Shown: piece by piece, positions 13,267 to 21,795 of the stretch | How positions within the stretch are numbered: the stretch's first letter is position 1 | Layout: each line of letters opens with the position of its first letter | Assembly: GCA_016296045.1 (NCBI GenBank) | Contig: JAEDKB010000005.1 | Span: 1-23,354 of the forward strand | DNA: 23,354 bases | Direction: 5' to 3' | Source: Oscillospiraceae bacterium | GTDB lineage: Bacteria > Bacillota > Clostridia > Oscillospirales > Oscillospiraceae | Program-made: the position numbers and the translations under genes | The notes under the pieces: model-generated | Told to the model about the DNA's origin: nothing | Seen by the model: only the letters and a program-made list of their open reading frames with translations | Database searches by the model: none

Positions 13267-15309
13267 ATGAAGAAGCCGATTTTTTCTAAGGCGCTCTTAC
13301 AGCAGTTCAACCGCGAGAACTTTAAGAAGCTGTTTCAATTCCTGATTGCGTCATTTATTATCAATCTGTTTGTTGAGCTGCTGGCACGTCGTTCTCCAAA
13401 TGATACCGTATTATTTATCGTGGATTCTCCGCTGCTGTTTCTTTACGGCATTCTGATTATTTTCTTTTCTCTTTCCTTATCGCTCCTTTTCAAACGGCAA
13501 AGATTTTGGTTTATGCTGTTTTCGTCTGTTTGGGTTGCTCTGGCGGTAACGGATTTTATCCTTCTGACATTCCGTTCCATGCCGTTGACTGCCTCGGATA
13601 TCTGGCTGATGTCTTCCGTTCGAGATATTTTTGAAAAATATTTGAGCCATACGGAGCTGATCCTGATAATGCTTGGGATTTCTGCTCTGCTTGGTTTGGT
13701 TTTTCTGCTCTGGAGCCGTTCCAAAAAATATCAGAGATCACTTTTCTTTGCTGCGACACACGTTTTTGCTATTGCCCTGCTGTTGTTTCTTTCAACCGTT
13801 CTGCTGTATAACGGCGGACTTCTTGACCGCCCGAATCAGTTTGACAATCTCCCGCGTGCATATCACAATAACGGCTTTGCCTATTCTTTTTCTACCAGCC
13901 TTTTGACCGGCGGCGTTCAGGAACCGGAGGTCTATACTCCCGATGAGGTTGAATCAATCATTGATGAGCAGCAAGAGCTGCCGCAGACCTCAAATATCAC
14001 GCCGAATATTGTTTTTGTACAGTTGGAATCCTTTTTTGATCCCGGTTATATGAAGGATATTGAGATCGAAGAGAATCCGATACCGTACTTTTCGCATCTG
14101 AAAAAGAATTATCCGTCCGGACTGTTAAGCGTTCCTGCGATTGGTGCCGGTACCGCGAATACAGAGTTTGAAATTCTGACCGGAATGAACTTGAATCATT
14201 TCGGCGTAGGGGAATACCCTTATATGACGATTGTCAACACCACATCGTCGGAATCTATCGCGTCGGTGCTTGGGTCGATCGGATATGAAACGCACGCGAT
14301 TCATAATAATAACGCAACGTTTTACGATCGGAATATTGTTTATAACAATCTCGGGTTTGACAGTTTTACATCGCTTGAGTATATGGATGATATCGAACTG
14401 AATCCGCGAGGCTGGGCGAAGGATGTTGTGCTTACCGAGGAGATTATGAAAGCACTGAATTCTACGAAGGAAAAAGATTTTGTTTTTGCTGTTTCGGTGC
14501 AGCCTCACGGAAAGTATCCGACAATGCCCTTGGAGGACGCGCCCGTAATAACGACTTCCGGTTTTGCAGAGGAGTCAAGGCAGAACGGCTTTGAGTATTA
14601 TCTCGGTCAGCTTCGGGAATGTGATGCCTTTGTCGGGCAACTGACTCGTGAAATACTGAGGTTTTCCGAGCCGACGGTTGTTGTTTTTTACGGAGATCAT
14701 CTTCCGAGCTTTCATATCCAGCAGGAGGAGCTGAGCAACGGAACGACACAGACAACGGAATACGTTTTGTGGGCAAACTTCAGAATTGACAACATAGACC
14801 GTGATCTGCAAACCTATCAGCTTGCTGCCTATGTAATGGATTTCTGCAATATTCATGAAGGAACGATTTTCCGCCTGCATCAGACATATCAATATGGCGC
14901 CGATGATGATGCGGAATATCAGGACGCACTGTCTGTTCTGGAATATGATGCCTTTTACGGTGAAAACTATCTGGAAGAAGAAACTTCCGAGCCGCCGGTA
15001 CTGTCCATGCGATTTGATGTGGAGGATATTACAATCCACTCTGTCACGCAGGATCCGGAGGAGGAAAACGCTTATTTTATCATGGGGGAGCATTTCACCC
15101 CTTACAGCAGGGTAATGATAGATGACAGTTCTCTGCAAACGGAGTTTCTTTCCGAGAATCTGCTCCGCGTAACCGGACTTACTGCGTCAGACGGACAAAC
15201 GCTGTATGTCGTGCAGGTTTCCGCTGCGGATGAGCTTGTCATTTTAAGCACCAGCGAAGGCTTTGATATGCCGATCACAAAGGAGTCTGATGATGAAATC
15301 TTTAACTGA
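13267..15309 (+). CDS. LtaS-type sulfatase-fold membrane transferase (LTA synthase family)
   Basis: A 680-residue protein with five N-terminal membrane helices (about residues 22-41, 50-75, 80-101, 130-150 and 157-181) and an extracellular alkaline-phosphatase/sulfatase-fold domain (about 245-540). Catalytic and metal-site equivalents of LtaS are visible: E254 in VQLESFFD, T296 in GAGTANTEF (nucleophile), H414 in VQPHGKYP, and D477/H478 in YGDHLP. Such enzymes transfer glycerophosphate from phosphatidylglycerol or modify other envelope polymers. Which polymer is modified here is unknown. After the catalytic domain comes a linker and an extra beta-rich domain at about 583-665 that looks like an IPT/TIG-type fold and is absent from classical LtaS. 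AAAGGAGGG lies before the ATG. Confidence 0.88.
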   Translation: MKKPIFSKALLQQFNRENFKKLFQFLIASFIINLFVELLARRSPNDTVLFIVDSPLLFLYGILIIFFSLSLSLLFKRQRFWFMLFSSVWVALAVTDFILLTFRSMPLTASDIWLMSSVRDIFEKYLSHTELILIMLGISALLGLVFLLWSRSKKYQRSLFFAATHVFAIALLLFLSTVLLYNGGLLDRPNQFDNLPRAYHNNGFAYSFSTSLLTGGVQEPEVYTPDEVESIIDEQQELPQTSNITPNIVFVQLESFFDPGYMKDIEIEENPIPYFSHLKKNYPSGLLSVPAIGAGTANTEFEILTGMNLNHFGVGEYPYMTIVNTTSSESIASVLGSIGYETHAIHNNNATFYDRNIVYNNLGFDSFTSLEYMDDIELNPRGWAKDVVLTEEIMKALNSTKEKDFVFAVSVQPHGKYPTMPLEDAPVITTSGFAEESRQNGFEYYLGQLRECDAFVGQLTREILRFSEPTVVVFYGDHLPSFHIQQEELSNGTTQTTEYVLWANFRIDNIDRDLQTYQLAAYVMDFCNIHEGTIFRLHQTYQYGADDDAEYQDALSVLEYDAFYGENYLEEETSEPPVLSMRFDVEDITIHSVTQDPEEENAYFIMGEHFTPYSRVMIDDSSLQTEFLSENLLRVTGLTASDGQTLYVVQVSAADELVILSTSEGFDMPITKESDDEIFN

Positions 15310-15712
15310 AATTCAGGAAGCCTTTTCCCACGACCGGTTTGCCACGAATCAGGCAAATATCCGAATTGTTTCTGCACAGCCTGATTTTGCGGTTTGTGAA
15401 ATGCCGATCACGCCGGAGCATCTGAATGCACGGGGCACGGTAATGGGCGGAGCGATTTTTACCCTTGCGGATTTTACCGCAGCGGTTGCGGCAAATGCCT
15501 TTGCACAGTGCACCAACACGATTTCTCTGCACGCGGATATTTCTTACTTAAGTCCGGCAAAGGGGACAAAACTGATCGCAACGGCGCGGTGCATTAAGCA
15601 GGGAAGAACCACCGCGCTTCACACGATAGAGATTCGAGATGATTTGAATACACTGGTTGCTTATGCCAATATGAACGGCTATGTCCTGCAAAGCCCTCCG
15701 CCGACGGTATAA
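15293..15712 (+). CDS. PaaI-type hotdog-fold thioesterase
   Basis: A 139-residue hotdog protein with the family motif HLNARGTVMGGAIFTLADFT (about residues 43-62). It has the N-x-x-G-x-x-x-G-G form with the Asp/Thr of PaaI-like acyl- or aryl-CoA thioesterases. PaaI releases CoA from ring-hydroxylated phenylacetyl-CoA, and other members act on aromatic or medium-chain acyl-CoA. The start at 15293 is 7 nt after AGGAG; an adjacent ATG at 15290 is only 4 nt away. It overlaps the end of the LtaS-like gene by 17 nt, so it is translated from that transcript. Just downstream is the T-box operon of aryl-CoA enzymes, which hints at an aromatic substrate. Confidence 0.85.
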   Translation: MKSLTEIQEAFSHDRFATNQANIRIVSAQPDFAVCEMPITPEHLNARGTVMGGAIFTLADFTAAVAANAFAQCTNTISLHADISYLSPAKGTKLIATARCIKQGRTTALHTIEIRDDLNTLVAYANMNGYVLQSPPPTV

Positions 15713-15726
15713 TTTTCGATAAATGC

Positions 15727-15755
15727 TTGACTTCAATGATGAAAAGTGATAAAGT
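15727..15755 (+). promoter_or_regulatory. Predicted sigma-A promoter of the T-box operon
   Basis: TTGACT at 15727-15732 and TAAAGT at 15750-15755 lie 17 nt apart. TGA precedes the -10 as an extended element. Transcription would start near 15762, about 20 nt before the T-box structures. Confidence 0.75.
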
Positions 15756-15780
15756 AACAATAAATAAGACAAAGCATTGA

Positions 15781-16004
15781 CGAAAACAAGTAAGCTTGCA
15801 AAAACACCTCAGAGAGCTGGCGTTTGGTGCAAGGCAGCGGCAGTGTGTAAGCTGAATACCTTTCTGAGCGTTTTGTTGAATTCACAGTAGGCAGAACCGG
15901 ACGCGCCCGTTACAGCGCAGGATGTTTTTTCATCCGCTGAGACCCAATAGAGGTGGTACCACGGGATTTTCTCGTCCTCTGCATGATTGCAGAGGACTTT
16001 TTTT
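15781..16004 (+). promoter_or_regulatory. T-box riboswitch leader, specifier best read as UAC (Tyr)
   Basis: The conserved T-box core AGAGGTGGTACCACGGG lies at 15949-15965. Its TGGT (15954-15957) would pair with a tRNA end of ACCA, meaning discriminator A. Stem I: CTCAGAGA 15808-15815 pairs with TTTCTGAG 15861-15868, extended outward by AAAAC/GTTTT. The specifier strand is GAATACC (15854-15860), and with one base between codon and stem the specifier is TAC at 15857-15859, a Tyr codon. ACC (Thr) is the alternative register. Stem III is formed around GGATG and CATCC near 15920-15935. The terminator is at 15974-16004. Stem I is compact (about 61 nt). Uncharged tRNA should promote readthrough into the downstream operon. 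Confidence 0.9.
15974..16004 (+). terminator. T-box regulated intrinsic terminator
   Basis: GTCCTCTGC 15974-15982 pairs perfectly with GCAGAGGAC 15989-15997 around a 6-nt loop, and seven T residues follow (15998-16004). Its 5' side begins 9 nt after the T-box core, so it competes with the antiterminator in the usual way. Confidence 0.93.
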
Positions 16005-16022
16005 ACAAAGGAGAAATATAAA

Positions 16023-17660
16023 ATGGTCATAATGGATTTTCTTGAGAAAAACGCGAGATTGTACGGTCAGGAGGTTGCTCTTGTTGAGATCAATCCTTCG
16101 GAAGAACGTGACCGCGCAATCACATGGCGCGATTTCAGCCTGATTGAAAACACCCGTCCCGATCTGCCTTATCGCAGAGAGATCACATGGGGGCAGTTCG
16201 ATCAGAAAGCGAATTGTTTCGCGAATCTGCTTCTCAGCCGCGGCATCAAGAAGGGTCAGAAGGTCGGCATTTTGCTGATGAATTGTCTGGAATGGCTCCC
16301 GATCTATTTCGGCATTTTAAAGGCAGGCGCAATTGCCGTGCCGATGAATTTCCGTTACTCCAGCGAGGAGATTGAATACTGCGTCGATCTGGCAGATGTT
16401 GAGGTTCTTGTGTTCGGCCCGGAATTCACAGAACGCCTTACCCCGATTGTAGATCACATGAAGCGCGTCAAGATGATGTTTTATGTCGGACGCAAGGTTC
16501 CTTCTTTTGCGGAATCCTATCTGGATTTGGTCAATTACTGCGCACCCACGGCACCTCCGGTTTTCCTGGAGGAGACCGATTATGCCGCGATTTATTTTTC
16601 CTCCGGAACCACCGGATTTCCGAAAGCAATTTTGCATAATCATAAAGCGCTGGTGCATTCCTGCATTACGGAGCAGGCGCATCACGGTCAGCAGAGGAAT
16701 GATGTCTTTCTCTGTATTCCACCCCTATACCATACCGGAGCGAAAATGCACTGGTTCGGCAGCCTGATTTCCGGAAGCCGCGCCGTCCTTCTGCGCGGAG
16801 TAAAGCCGGAATGGATTCTCCGAGCCGTAACGGAGGAGCATTGCTCAATCGTCTGGCTGCTGGTGCCCTGGGCACAGGATCTTTTAGATGCGATTGAGAG
16901 CGGCAAGGTGGATTTGAAGCACTATATGCTCGATCAGTGGCGTTTGATGCATATCGGCGCTCAGCCGGTTCCGCCCAGCCTGATTAAACGCTGGAAACAG
17001 TATTTTCCGGCACATCAGTATGACACAAACTATGGTCTGTCCGAGTCAATCGGCCCGGGATGTGTCCACCTCGGCGTAGAAAACATTGACAAGGTCGGCG
17101 CAATCGGCAAGCCCGGTTTTGGCTGGGAGGCAAAAATCGTAAATGAAAACGGCGAACCTGTTACCGGCGACGAGGTCGGCGAACTGATCGTACACGGCCC
17201 CGGTGTTATGCTTTGCTATTATAAGAATCAAGAGGCCACGGATGAGGTGCTCAAGGATGGCTGGCTTTACACCGGCGATATGGCAAAATACGATTCGGAC
17301 GGATTTATTTATCTGGTTGATCGCAAAAAAGACGTGATTATTACCGGCGGCGAAAATCTCTATCCGGTGCAAATTGAGGATTTTCTGCGCTCGAATGAAA
17401 AAATCAAGGATGTTGCCGTGATCGGTCTGCCGGATGCCCGACTCGGGGAAATTGCGGCGGCGATCATTGAACTGAAGGACGGCGTAACGTGCACTGAGGA
17501 CGAAATCAATCAATTCTGTCAGGCGATGCCGAGATATAAGCGTCCGCGCAAAATCATCTTTGAAACCGTCCCCAGAAATCCCACGGGAAAAATTGAGAAA
17601 CCGGCGCTTCGAAAAAAGTATTGCCACGGACGGCTTGTGGAAGCGCAAACTTCTAATTGA
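16023..17660 (+). CDS. Acyl/aryl-CoA ligase (AMP-forming, ANL superfamily)
   Basis: A 545-residue adenylate-forming ligase that would activate a carboxylic acid with ATP and CoA. Motifs: P-loop-like YFSSGTTGFPKA at 191-202, YGLSES at 337-342, YTGD at 416-419, hinge KDVIITGGENLYP at 436-448, and the catalytic lysine K523 in NPTGKIEK. The substrate is not readable. Because iorAB and a PaaK-type ligase follow, an arylacetate such as phenylacetate, 4-hydroxyphenylacetate or indoleacetate is plausible, with a fatty acid as alternative. AAGGAG at 16008-16013 lies 9 nt before the ATG at 16023; ATG 16032 is too far from it. It is the first gene behind the T-box. Confidence 0.88.
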   Translation: MVIMDFLEKNARLYGQEVALVEINPSEERDRAITWRDFSLIENTRPDLPYRREITWGQFDQKANCFANLLLSRGIKKGQKVGILLMNCLEWLPIYFGILKAGAIAVPMNFRYSSEEIEYCVDLADVEVLVFGPEFTERLTPIVDHMKRVKMMFYVGRKVPSFAESYLDLVNYCAPTAPPVFLEETDYAAIYFSSGTTGFPKAILHNHKALVHSCITEQAHHGQQRNDVFLCIPPLYHTGAKMHWFGSLISGSRAVLLRGVKPEWILRAVTEEHCSIVWLLVPWAQDLLDAIESGKVDLKHYMLDQWRLMHIGAQPVPPSLIKRWKQYFPAHQYDTNYGLSESIGPGCVHLGVENIDKVGAIGKPGFGWEAKIVNENGEPVTGDEVGELIVHGPGVMLCYYKNQEATDEVLKDGWLYTGDMAKYDSDGFIYLVDRKKDVIITGGENLYPVQIEDFLRSNEKIKDVAVIGLPDARLGEIAAAIIELKDGVTCTEDEINQFCQAMPRYKRPRKIIFETVPRNPTGKIEKPALRKKYCHGRLVEAQTSN

Positions 17661-17710
17661 TACAGCGTACATATTTCATTGCAGAATTTAATGATAATGG
17701 AGGCGGCTGA

Positions 17711-19444
17711 ATGAAACAGTTAATGCTCGGCAACGAAGCGGTTGCGCGAGGCTTATATGAAGGCGGATGCTCTTTTGTGTCGAGCTATCCCGGCACACCC
17801 AGCACCGAAATTACGGAATGTGCGGCAAAGTATTCGGAAATCTATGCCGAATGGGCTCCGAATGAGAAAGTAGCCGTTGAAGCTGCATTCGGCGCGTCCC
17901 TTGCCGGAAAGCGCAGCTTCTGCGGCATGAAGCACGTTGGCTTGAATGTTGCTGCCGATCCGCTTTTTACGATTTCCTATACCGGCGTAAACGCAGGAAT
18001 GATCATCGGCGTTGCAGACGATGCCGGCATGCACAGCTCTCAGAACGAGCAGGATTCCAGAAACTATGCAAAAGCGGCAAAACTGCCTATGCTGGAGCCG
18101 TCTGACTCTGCCGAAGGGATTGCTTTTGCAAAGCTTGCCTATGAGATTTCCGAACGGTTTGACACGCCCGTGCTGTTAAAAATGTGTACCCGTGTTGCAC
18201 ATTCTCAAAGCATTGTTAAGCTGTCTGACCGGATGGAATCAGCGCAGAAACCGTATGAAAAAAATCCTCCGAAATATATTATGATGCCCGGTTTTGCCAA
18301 AAAGCGCCATCCCATTGTGGAAGCGCGGCTGCGAGCCATTGCCGAATATGCCGAAACCGCCGATTTCAACCGTTGGGAAAAGGGAACGGATCGAAAGCTC
18401 GGCATCATCACCTCCAGCACCAGCTATCAGTATGTCCGCGAGGTCTGCAAGGACGATGTCAGCGTTTTGAAGCTCGGCATGATCTGGCCGCTGCCCGATC
18501 AGAAGCTCAAGGATTTTGCCGCGTCCGTAGATCGCGTCGTGGTGGTTGAAGAGCTGGACGGCTTTATTGAAAGCTATTGTAAAACGCTCGGCATAAATGT
18601 TGAAGGAAAGAATCTCTTTTCCAATATCGGCGAGCTTTCTCAGAATCTAATTGCCGAAGCTCTGGGGATGGAAAGCCCGAAGGGAAGTGCTCTGGATGAG
18701 AACATCCCCGCGCGTCCTCCGGTCATGTGCGCCGGCTGTCCGCACCGCGGAATCTACTACACGCTGAAAAAACTGAAACTGAACGTCATCGGTGATATCG
18801 GATGCTATACACTTGGCGCGGTCGCACCGCTGAATGCGATTGACAGTGTCATCTGTATGGGCGCTTCCGTTTCCGGAATTCACGGCTTCAATAAAGCAAA
18901 TAACGGCGCTACGGATAAGAACACGGTTGCTGTGATCGGTGATTCCACCTTTATGCACTCCGGCATGACCGGTCTGGTCAATATTGCTTATAACGACTCC
19001 AACAGCACGGTAATTATTTTGGATAATTCCATTACCGGCATGACCGGACATCAGCAGAATCCCACCACCGGCTTTAATCTGAAGGGCGATCCGGCGGCGA
19101 AGGTGGATTTGGAAGCGCTTTGCCATGCGCTTGGCATTCGCCGTGTGCGCGTGGTTGATCCGTACAATCTTGCTCAGTGCGAAGAAGCAATCAAGGAAGA
19201 GCTTGCTGCCGACGAAGCCTCGGTGATCATCTCCCGCAGACCGTGTGCGCTTCTGAAATACGTCAAGCACAACGCGCCGCTGAAGGTCGATTCGGAAAAG
19301 TGCAAGAGCTGCAAGATGTGCATGAAGATCGGCTGCCCTGCAATCAGTATCGTTGACGGCAAGGCCGTGATCGACAACACACTTTGCACCGGCTGCGGCG
19401 TTTGCCGCCAGCTTTGCAAATTCGGCGCTTTACAGGAGGGGTGA
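17711..19444 (+). CDS. iorA: Indolepyruvate (arylpyruvate):ferredoxin oxidoreductase, alpha subunit
   Basis: A 577-residue large subunit with the pyrimidine-binding part first (GNEAVARGLYEGG, SSYPGTPSTEI, NEKVAVEAAFGAS) and the thiamine-diphosphate domain after about residue 335. The latter includes MCAGCPHRG at 339-347 and GDSTFMHSGMTGLVN at 410-424. Two [4Fe-4S] sites lie at the C-terminus: C531, C534, C537, C542 and C559, C562, C565, C569. With IorB it interconverts arylpyruvates and aryl-acetyl-CoA plus CO2 using ferredoxin, and is oxygen sensitive. A strong GGAGG precedes the ATG. The gap from the ligase is 50 nt with no terminator, so it belongs to the T-box operon. Confidence 0.96.
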   Translation: MKQLMLGNEAVARGLYEGGCSFVSSYPGTPSTEITECAAKYSEIYAEWAPNEKVAVEAAFGASLAGKRSFCGMKHVGLNVAADPLFTISYTGVNAGMIIGVADDAGMHSSQNEQDSRNYAKAAKLPMLEPSDSAEGIAFAKLAYEISERFDTPVLLKMCTRVAHSQSIVKLSDRMESAQKPYEKNPPKYIMMPGFAKKRHPIVEARLRAIAEYAETADFNRWEKGTDRKLGIITSSTSYQYVREVCKDDVSVLKLGMIWPLPDQKLKDFAASVDRVVVVEELDGFIESYCKTLGINVEGKNLFSNIGELSQNLIAEALGMESPKGSALDENIPARPPVMCAGCPHRGIYYTLKKLKLNVIGDIGCYTLGAVAPLNAIDSVICMGASVSGIHGFNKANNGATDKNTVAVIGDSTFMHSGMTGLVNIAYNDSNSTVIILDNSITGMTGHQQNPTTGFNLKGDPAAKVDLEALCHALGIRRVRVVDPYNLAQCEEAIKEELAADEASVIISRRPCALLKYVKHNAPLKVDSEKCKSCKMCMKIGCPAISIVDGKAVIDNTLCTGCGVCRQLCKFGALQEG

Positions 19445-19446
19445 AT

Positions 19447-20019
19447 ATGGAAACAAAAAACATTATGATTGTCGGTGTCGGCGGGCAGGGAAGTCTGCTT
19501 GCAAGTAAACTCCTCGGCAAACTCCTCCTGACCGAAGGCTACGATGTCAAGGTGTCTGAAGTTCACGGAATGAGTCAGCGCGGCGGCAGTGTTGTTACCT
19601 ATGTTCGCTACGGCGATCGCGTCTGCTCTCCTGTGATCGATAAGGGCGAAGCCGATTTTATTGTTTCCTTTGAGCTTCTCGAAGCCGCACGGTGGACGGA
19701 ATACCTCCGTACGAACGGGAAAATTGTCACCAATACGCAGCAGATCAATCCAATGCCTGTCATTACCGGCGCTGCGGAGTATCCGGAAAGGCTTGTGGAT
19801 AAAATGTGCGCTGCCGGCTTTGACGTTGATGCCTTTGATGCGCTTTCTCTTGCGGAGCAGGCAGGCTCATCCAAAGCGGTCAACCTTGTCCTGATGGGCA
19901 GGCTGTCGAAATACTTTGATTTCAGCAAAGAAGCATGGCTGAATGCAATAGAAGTCAGCGTTCCTGCAAAATTTTTGCAAATGAATAAAAAAGCCTTTGA
20001 GCTTGGATTAAATACATAA
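19447..20019 (+). CDS. iorB: Indolepyruvate (arylpyruvate):ferredoxin oxidoreductase, beta subunit
   Basis: A 190-residue small subunit of the 2-oxoacid:ferredoxin oxidoreductase gamma type. Near the N-terminus it has the loop [16 protein letters not shown] (about 9-24), then [20 protein letters not shown] (about 37-56), which is typical for IorB. It partners IorA, encoded directly upstream. The ATG at 19447 lies two bases after the iorA stop and behind AGGAGGGG. An open frame upstream to 19384 is the iorA sequence read in another frame. Confidence 0.95.
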   Translation: METKNIMIVGVGGQGSLLASKLLGKLLLTEGYDVKVSEVHGMSQRGGSVVTYVRYGDRVCSPVIDKGEADFIVSFELLEAARWTEYLRTNGKIVTNTQQINPMPVITGAAEYPERLVDKMCAAGFDVDAFDALSLAEQAGSSKAVNLVLMGRLSKYFDFSKEAWLNAIEVSVPAKFLQMNKKAFELGLNT

Positions 20020-20027
20020 GGATGATT

Positions 20028-21335
20028 ATGGAAAGATATTATCAACCGGAAATCGAAACCGCCTCCCGTGAGACCATTGTTGCCCTGCAAAACGAGCGCC
20101 TGGTAAAGACGGTTCGGCGTGTTTATGAAAATGTTCCGTTTTACAGAGAAAAAATGATAGCCGCAGGCGTATCGCCGGACGATATTCGTTCAATTGAAGA
20201 CCTGCACAAGCTGCCGTTCAGCTATAAAAAAGATTTAAGAGATACCTATCCGTACGGCTTGTTTGCCGTTCCGCTGAAGGAGGTTGTTCGTCTGCACGCT
20301 TCCAGCGGAACCACCGGAAAGCAGATTGTTGTCGGTTATACCGAGAAGGATTTGCAGATCTGGAGCGATTGCTGCGCACGAGCTTTGACTGCGGCAGGCT
20401 GTACCAACGAGGATATCGTTCAGGTTTCCTACGGTTACGGCCTGTTTACCGGCGGTCTTGGCGCAGACGGCGGTGCCATGCGGCTTGGCGCAACAACCAT
20501 TCCGGCTTCCACCGGTAATACCCAGCGCCAGATTACGGTCATGCATGACTTTGGCGCAACAATTCTTTGCTGCACGCCTTCTTATGCACTGCACATTGCA
20601 GAGGTTCTTCATGCCAACGGCATGACAAAGGACGATCTGCATTTGAAAGCGGGTATCTTTGGTGCTGAGCCTTGGACAAATGAAATGCGCCGCCAGATCG
20701 AAGATCAGCTTGGAATCAAGGCATTTGACATCTATGGCCTGACCGAAGTCATCGGCCCCGGTGTCGGCTTTGAATGTTGTGAACAGAGCGGAATGCATAT
20801 CAACGAAGACCACTTTATTGTTGAGGTTATCGACCCCGATACCGGCGAGGTGCTTCCCGAGGGAACGCAGGGAGAGTTGGTTTTCACCTGCATCACAAAA
20901 GAAGCCTTCCCGATTCTTCGGTATCGCACACGCGATATCGGTGTGATTACAAGGGGAAAGTGCTCGTGCGGCAGAACGCTGGTGAAAATGAGCAAGCCTC
21001 GCGGACGTACGGATGATATGCTGATTATTCGCGGCGTCAATGTTTTTCCCTCGCAGATCGAAACCGTCTTGCTGGAAAAAGGCTACAGCGCCAATTACCA
21101 AATCATTGTAGACCGTGCGAACAACTTCGACAGCATTGAGGTGCAGGTTGAAATCAGCAATGAAATATTCTCGGATACCGTTCGCGGCCTTGCCGAACGG
21201 GCAAAGGAGCTTTCCGCCGCCTTAAAGACGCTGCTTGGGCTGAATGCGAAAGTGACGCTGCTTGAGCCGAATTCCATCCCGCGCTCAGAAGGAAAGGCTG
21301 TCCGCGTGATTGACAAACGCAAGCTTTTGGACTAA
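20028..21335 (+). CDS. paaK: Phenylacetate-CoA ligase (PaaK type)
   Basis: A 435-residue PaaK-family ligase forming arylacetyl-CoA from arylacetate, ATP and CoA. Seen: the N-terminal helix with [13 protein letters not shown], the ATP loop [15 protein letters not shown] (about 92-106), the family-specific [32 protein letters not shown], the cysteines of [29 protein letters not shown], and a C-terminal EGKAVRV lysine. The start at 20028 is preceded by AAGGA with suitable spacing. An in-frame ATG at 20022 overlaps that site. PaaK immediately after iorAB is common in anaerobic Firmicutes and archaea. This is the second CoA ligase of the operon. Confidence 0.94.
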   Translation: MERYYQPEIETASRETIVALQNERLVKTVRRVYENVPFYREKMIAAGVSPDDIRSIEDLHKLPFSYKKDLRDTYPYGLFAVPLKEVVRLHASSGTTGKQIVVGYTEKDLQIWSDCCARALTAAGCTNEDIVQVSYGYGLFTGGLGADGGAMRLGATTIPASTGNTQRQITVMHDFGATILCCTPSYALHIAEVLHANGMTKDDLHLKAGIFGAEPWTNEMRRQIEDQLGIKAFDIYGLTEVIGPGVGFECCEQSGMHINEDHFIVEVIDPDTGEVLPEGTQGELVFTCITKEAFPILRYRTRDIGVITRGKCSCGRTLVKMSKPRGRTDDMLIIRGVNVFPSQIETVLLEKGYSANYQIIVDRANNFDSIEVQVEISNEIFSDTVRGLAERAKELSAALKTLLGLNAKVTLLEPNSIPRSEGKAVRVIDKRKLLD

Positions 21336-21347
21336 GGAGGATGTCCT

Positions 21348-21776
21348 ATGGTACTTCAATTATCCGTCTTTTTGCAAAACAAATCCGGAAAAATTGCATC
21401 CATTACCAAAGCCCTGCATGATGCAGGCGTGGATATTCGTGCGCTTACCATTGCAGACACAACGGACTTTGGAATTCTGCGTATGCTTGTCAGCGATATT
21501 CAGACGGCAAAAGACGCGCTGGCAAAACATAATTGCATCGTCAGCGTCAACGAGGTCACTGTTGTAGCCGTTCCGGATGAGCCGGGCAGTCTGTCTAAAA
21601 TTTTGGATCTCCTGGCGCACGAAAAAATTGACATTGAATATATGTACTCCCTCTTTACGCATGGAGAAAAAGACGCATATATGGTCTTCCGTGTATCGGA
21701 CGGAAAACGTCTTCATTCCGTTCTTTCTCAAAACGGTATTCATACCGTCCCGGGCGAGAAGCTGGGGTTAAACTGA
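21348..21776 (+). CDS. Tandem ACT-domain protein (amino-acid sensor)
   Basis: A 142-residue protein made of two ACT domains (about residues 1-68 and 70-140), with the typical beginnings LSVFLQNKSGKIASITKAL and VVAVPDEPGSLSKILDLL. ACT domains bind amino acids, and stand-alone pairs like this often follow paaK and iorAB. It may regulate one of the neighbouring enzymes in response to an aromatic amino acid, which is inference. AAGGAGG lies just before the ATG, 12 nt after paaK. Confidence 0.9.
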   Translation: MVLQLSVFLQNKSGKIASITKALHDAGVDIRALTIADTTDFGILRMLVSDIQTAKDALAKHNCIVSVNEVTVVAVPDEPGSLSKILDLLAHEKIDIEYMYSLFTHGEKDAYMVFRVSDGKRLHSVLSQNGIHTVPGEKLGLN

Positions 21777-21795
21777 TAGAATCGAGGTAATCAAT

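Noticed and set aside
17046..17672. 208-codon minus-strand open frame opposite the aryl-CoA ligase gene
   Set aside because: Complement of the strongly conserved C-terminal part of the ligase, with no family resemblance.
20235..21101. 288-codon minus-strand open frame opposite paaK
   Set aside because: Antisense shadow of a gene with clear PaaK motifs; Cys/Asn-rich, without recognisable domain.
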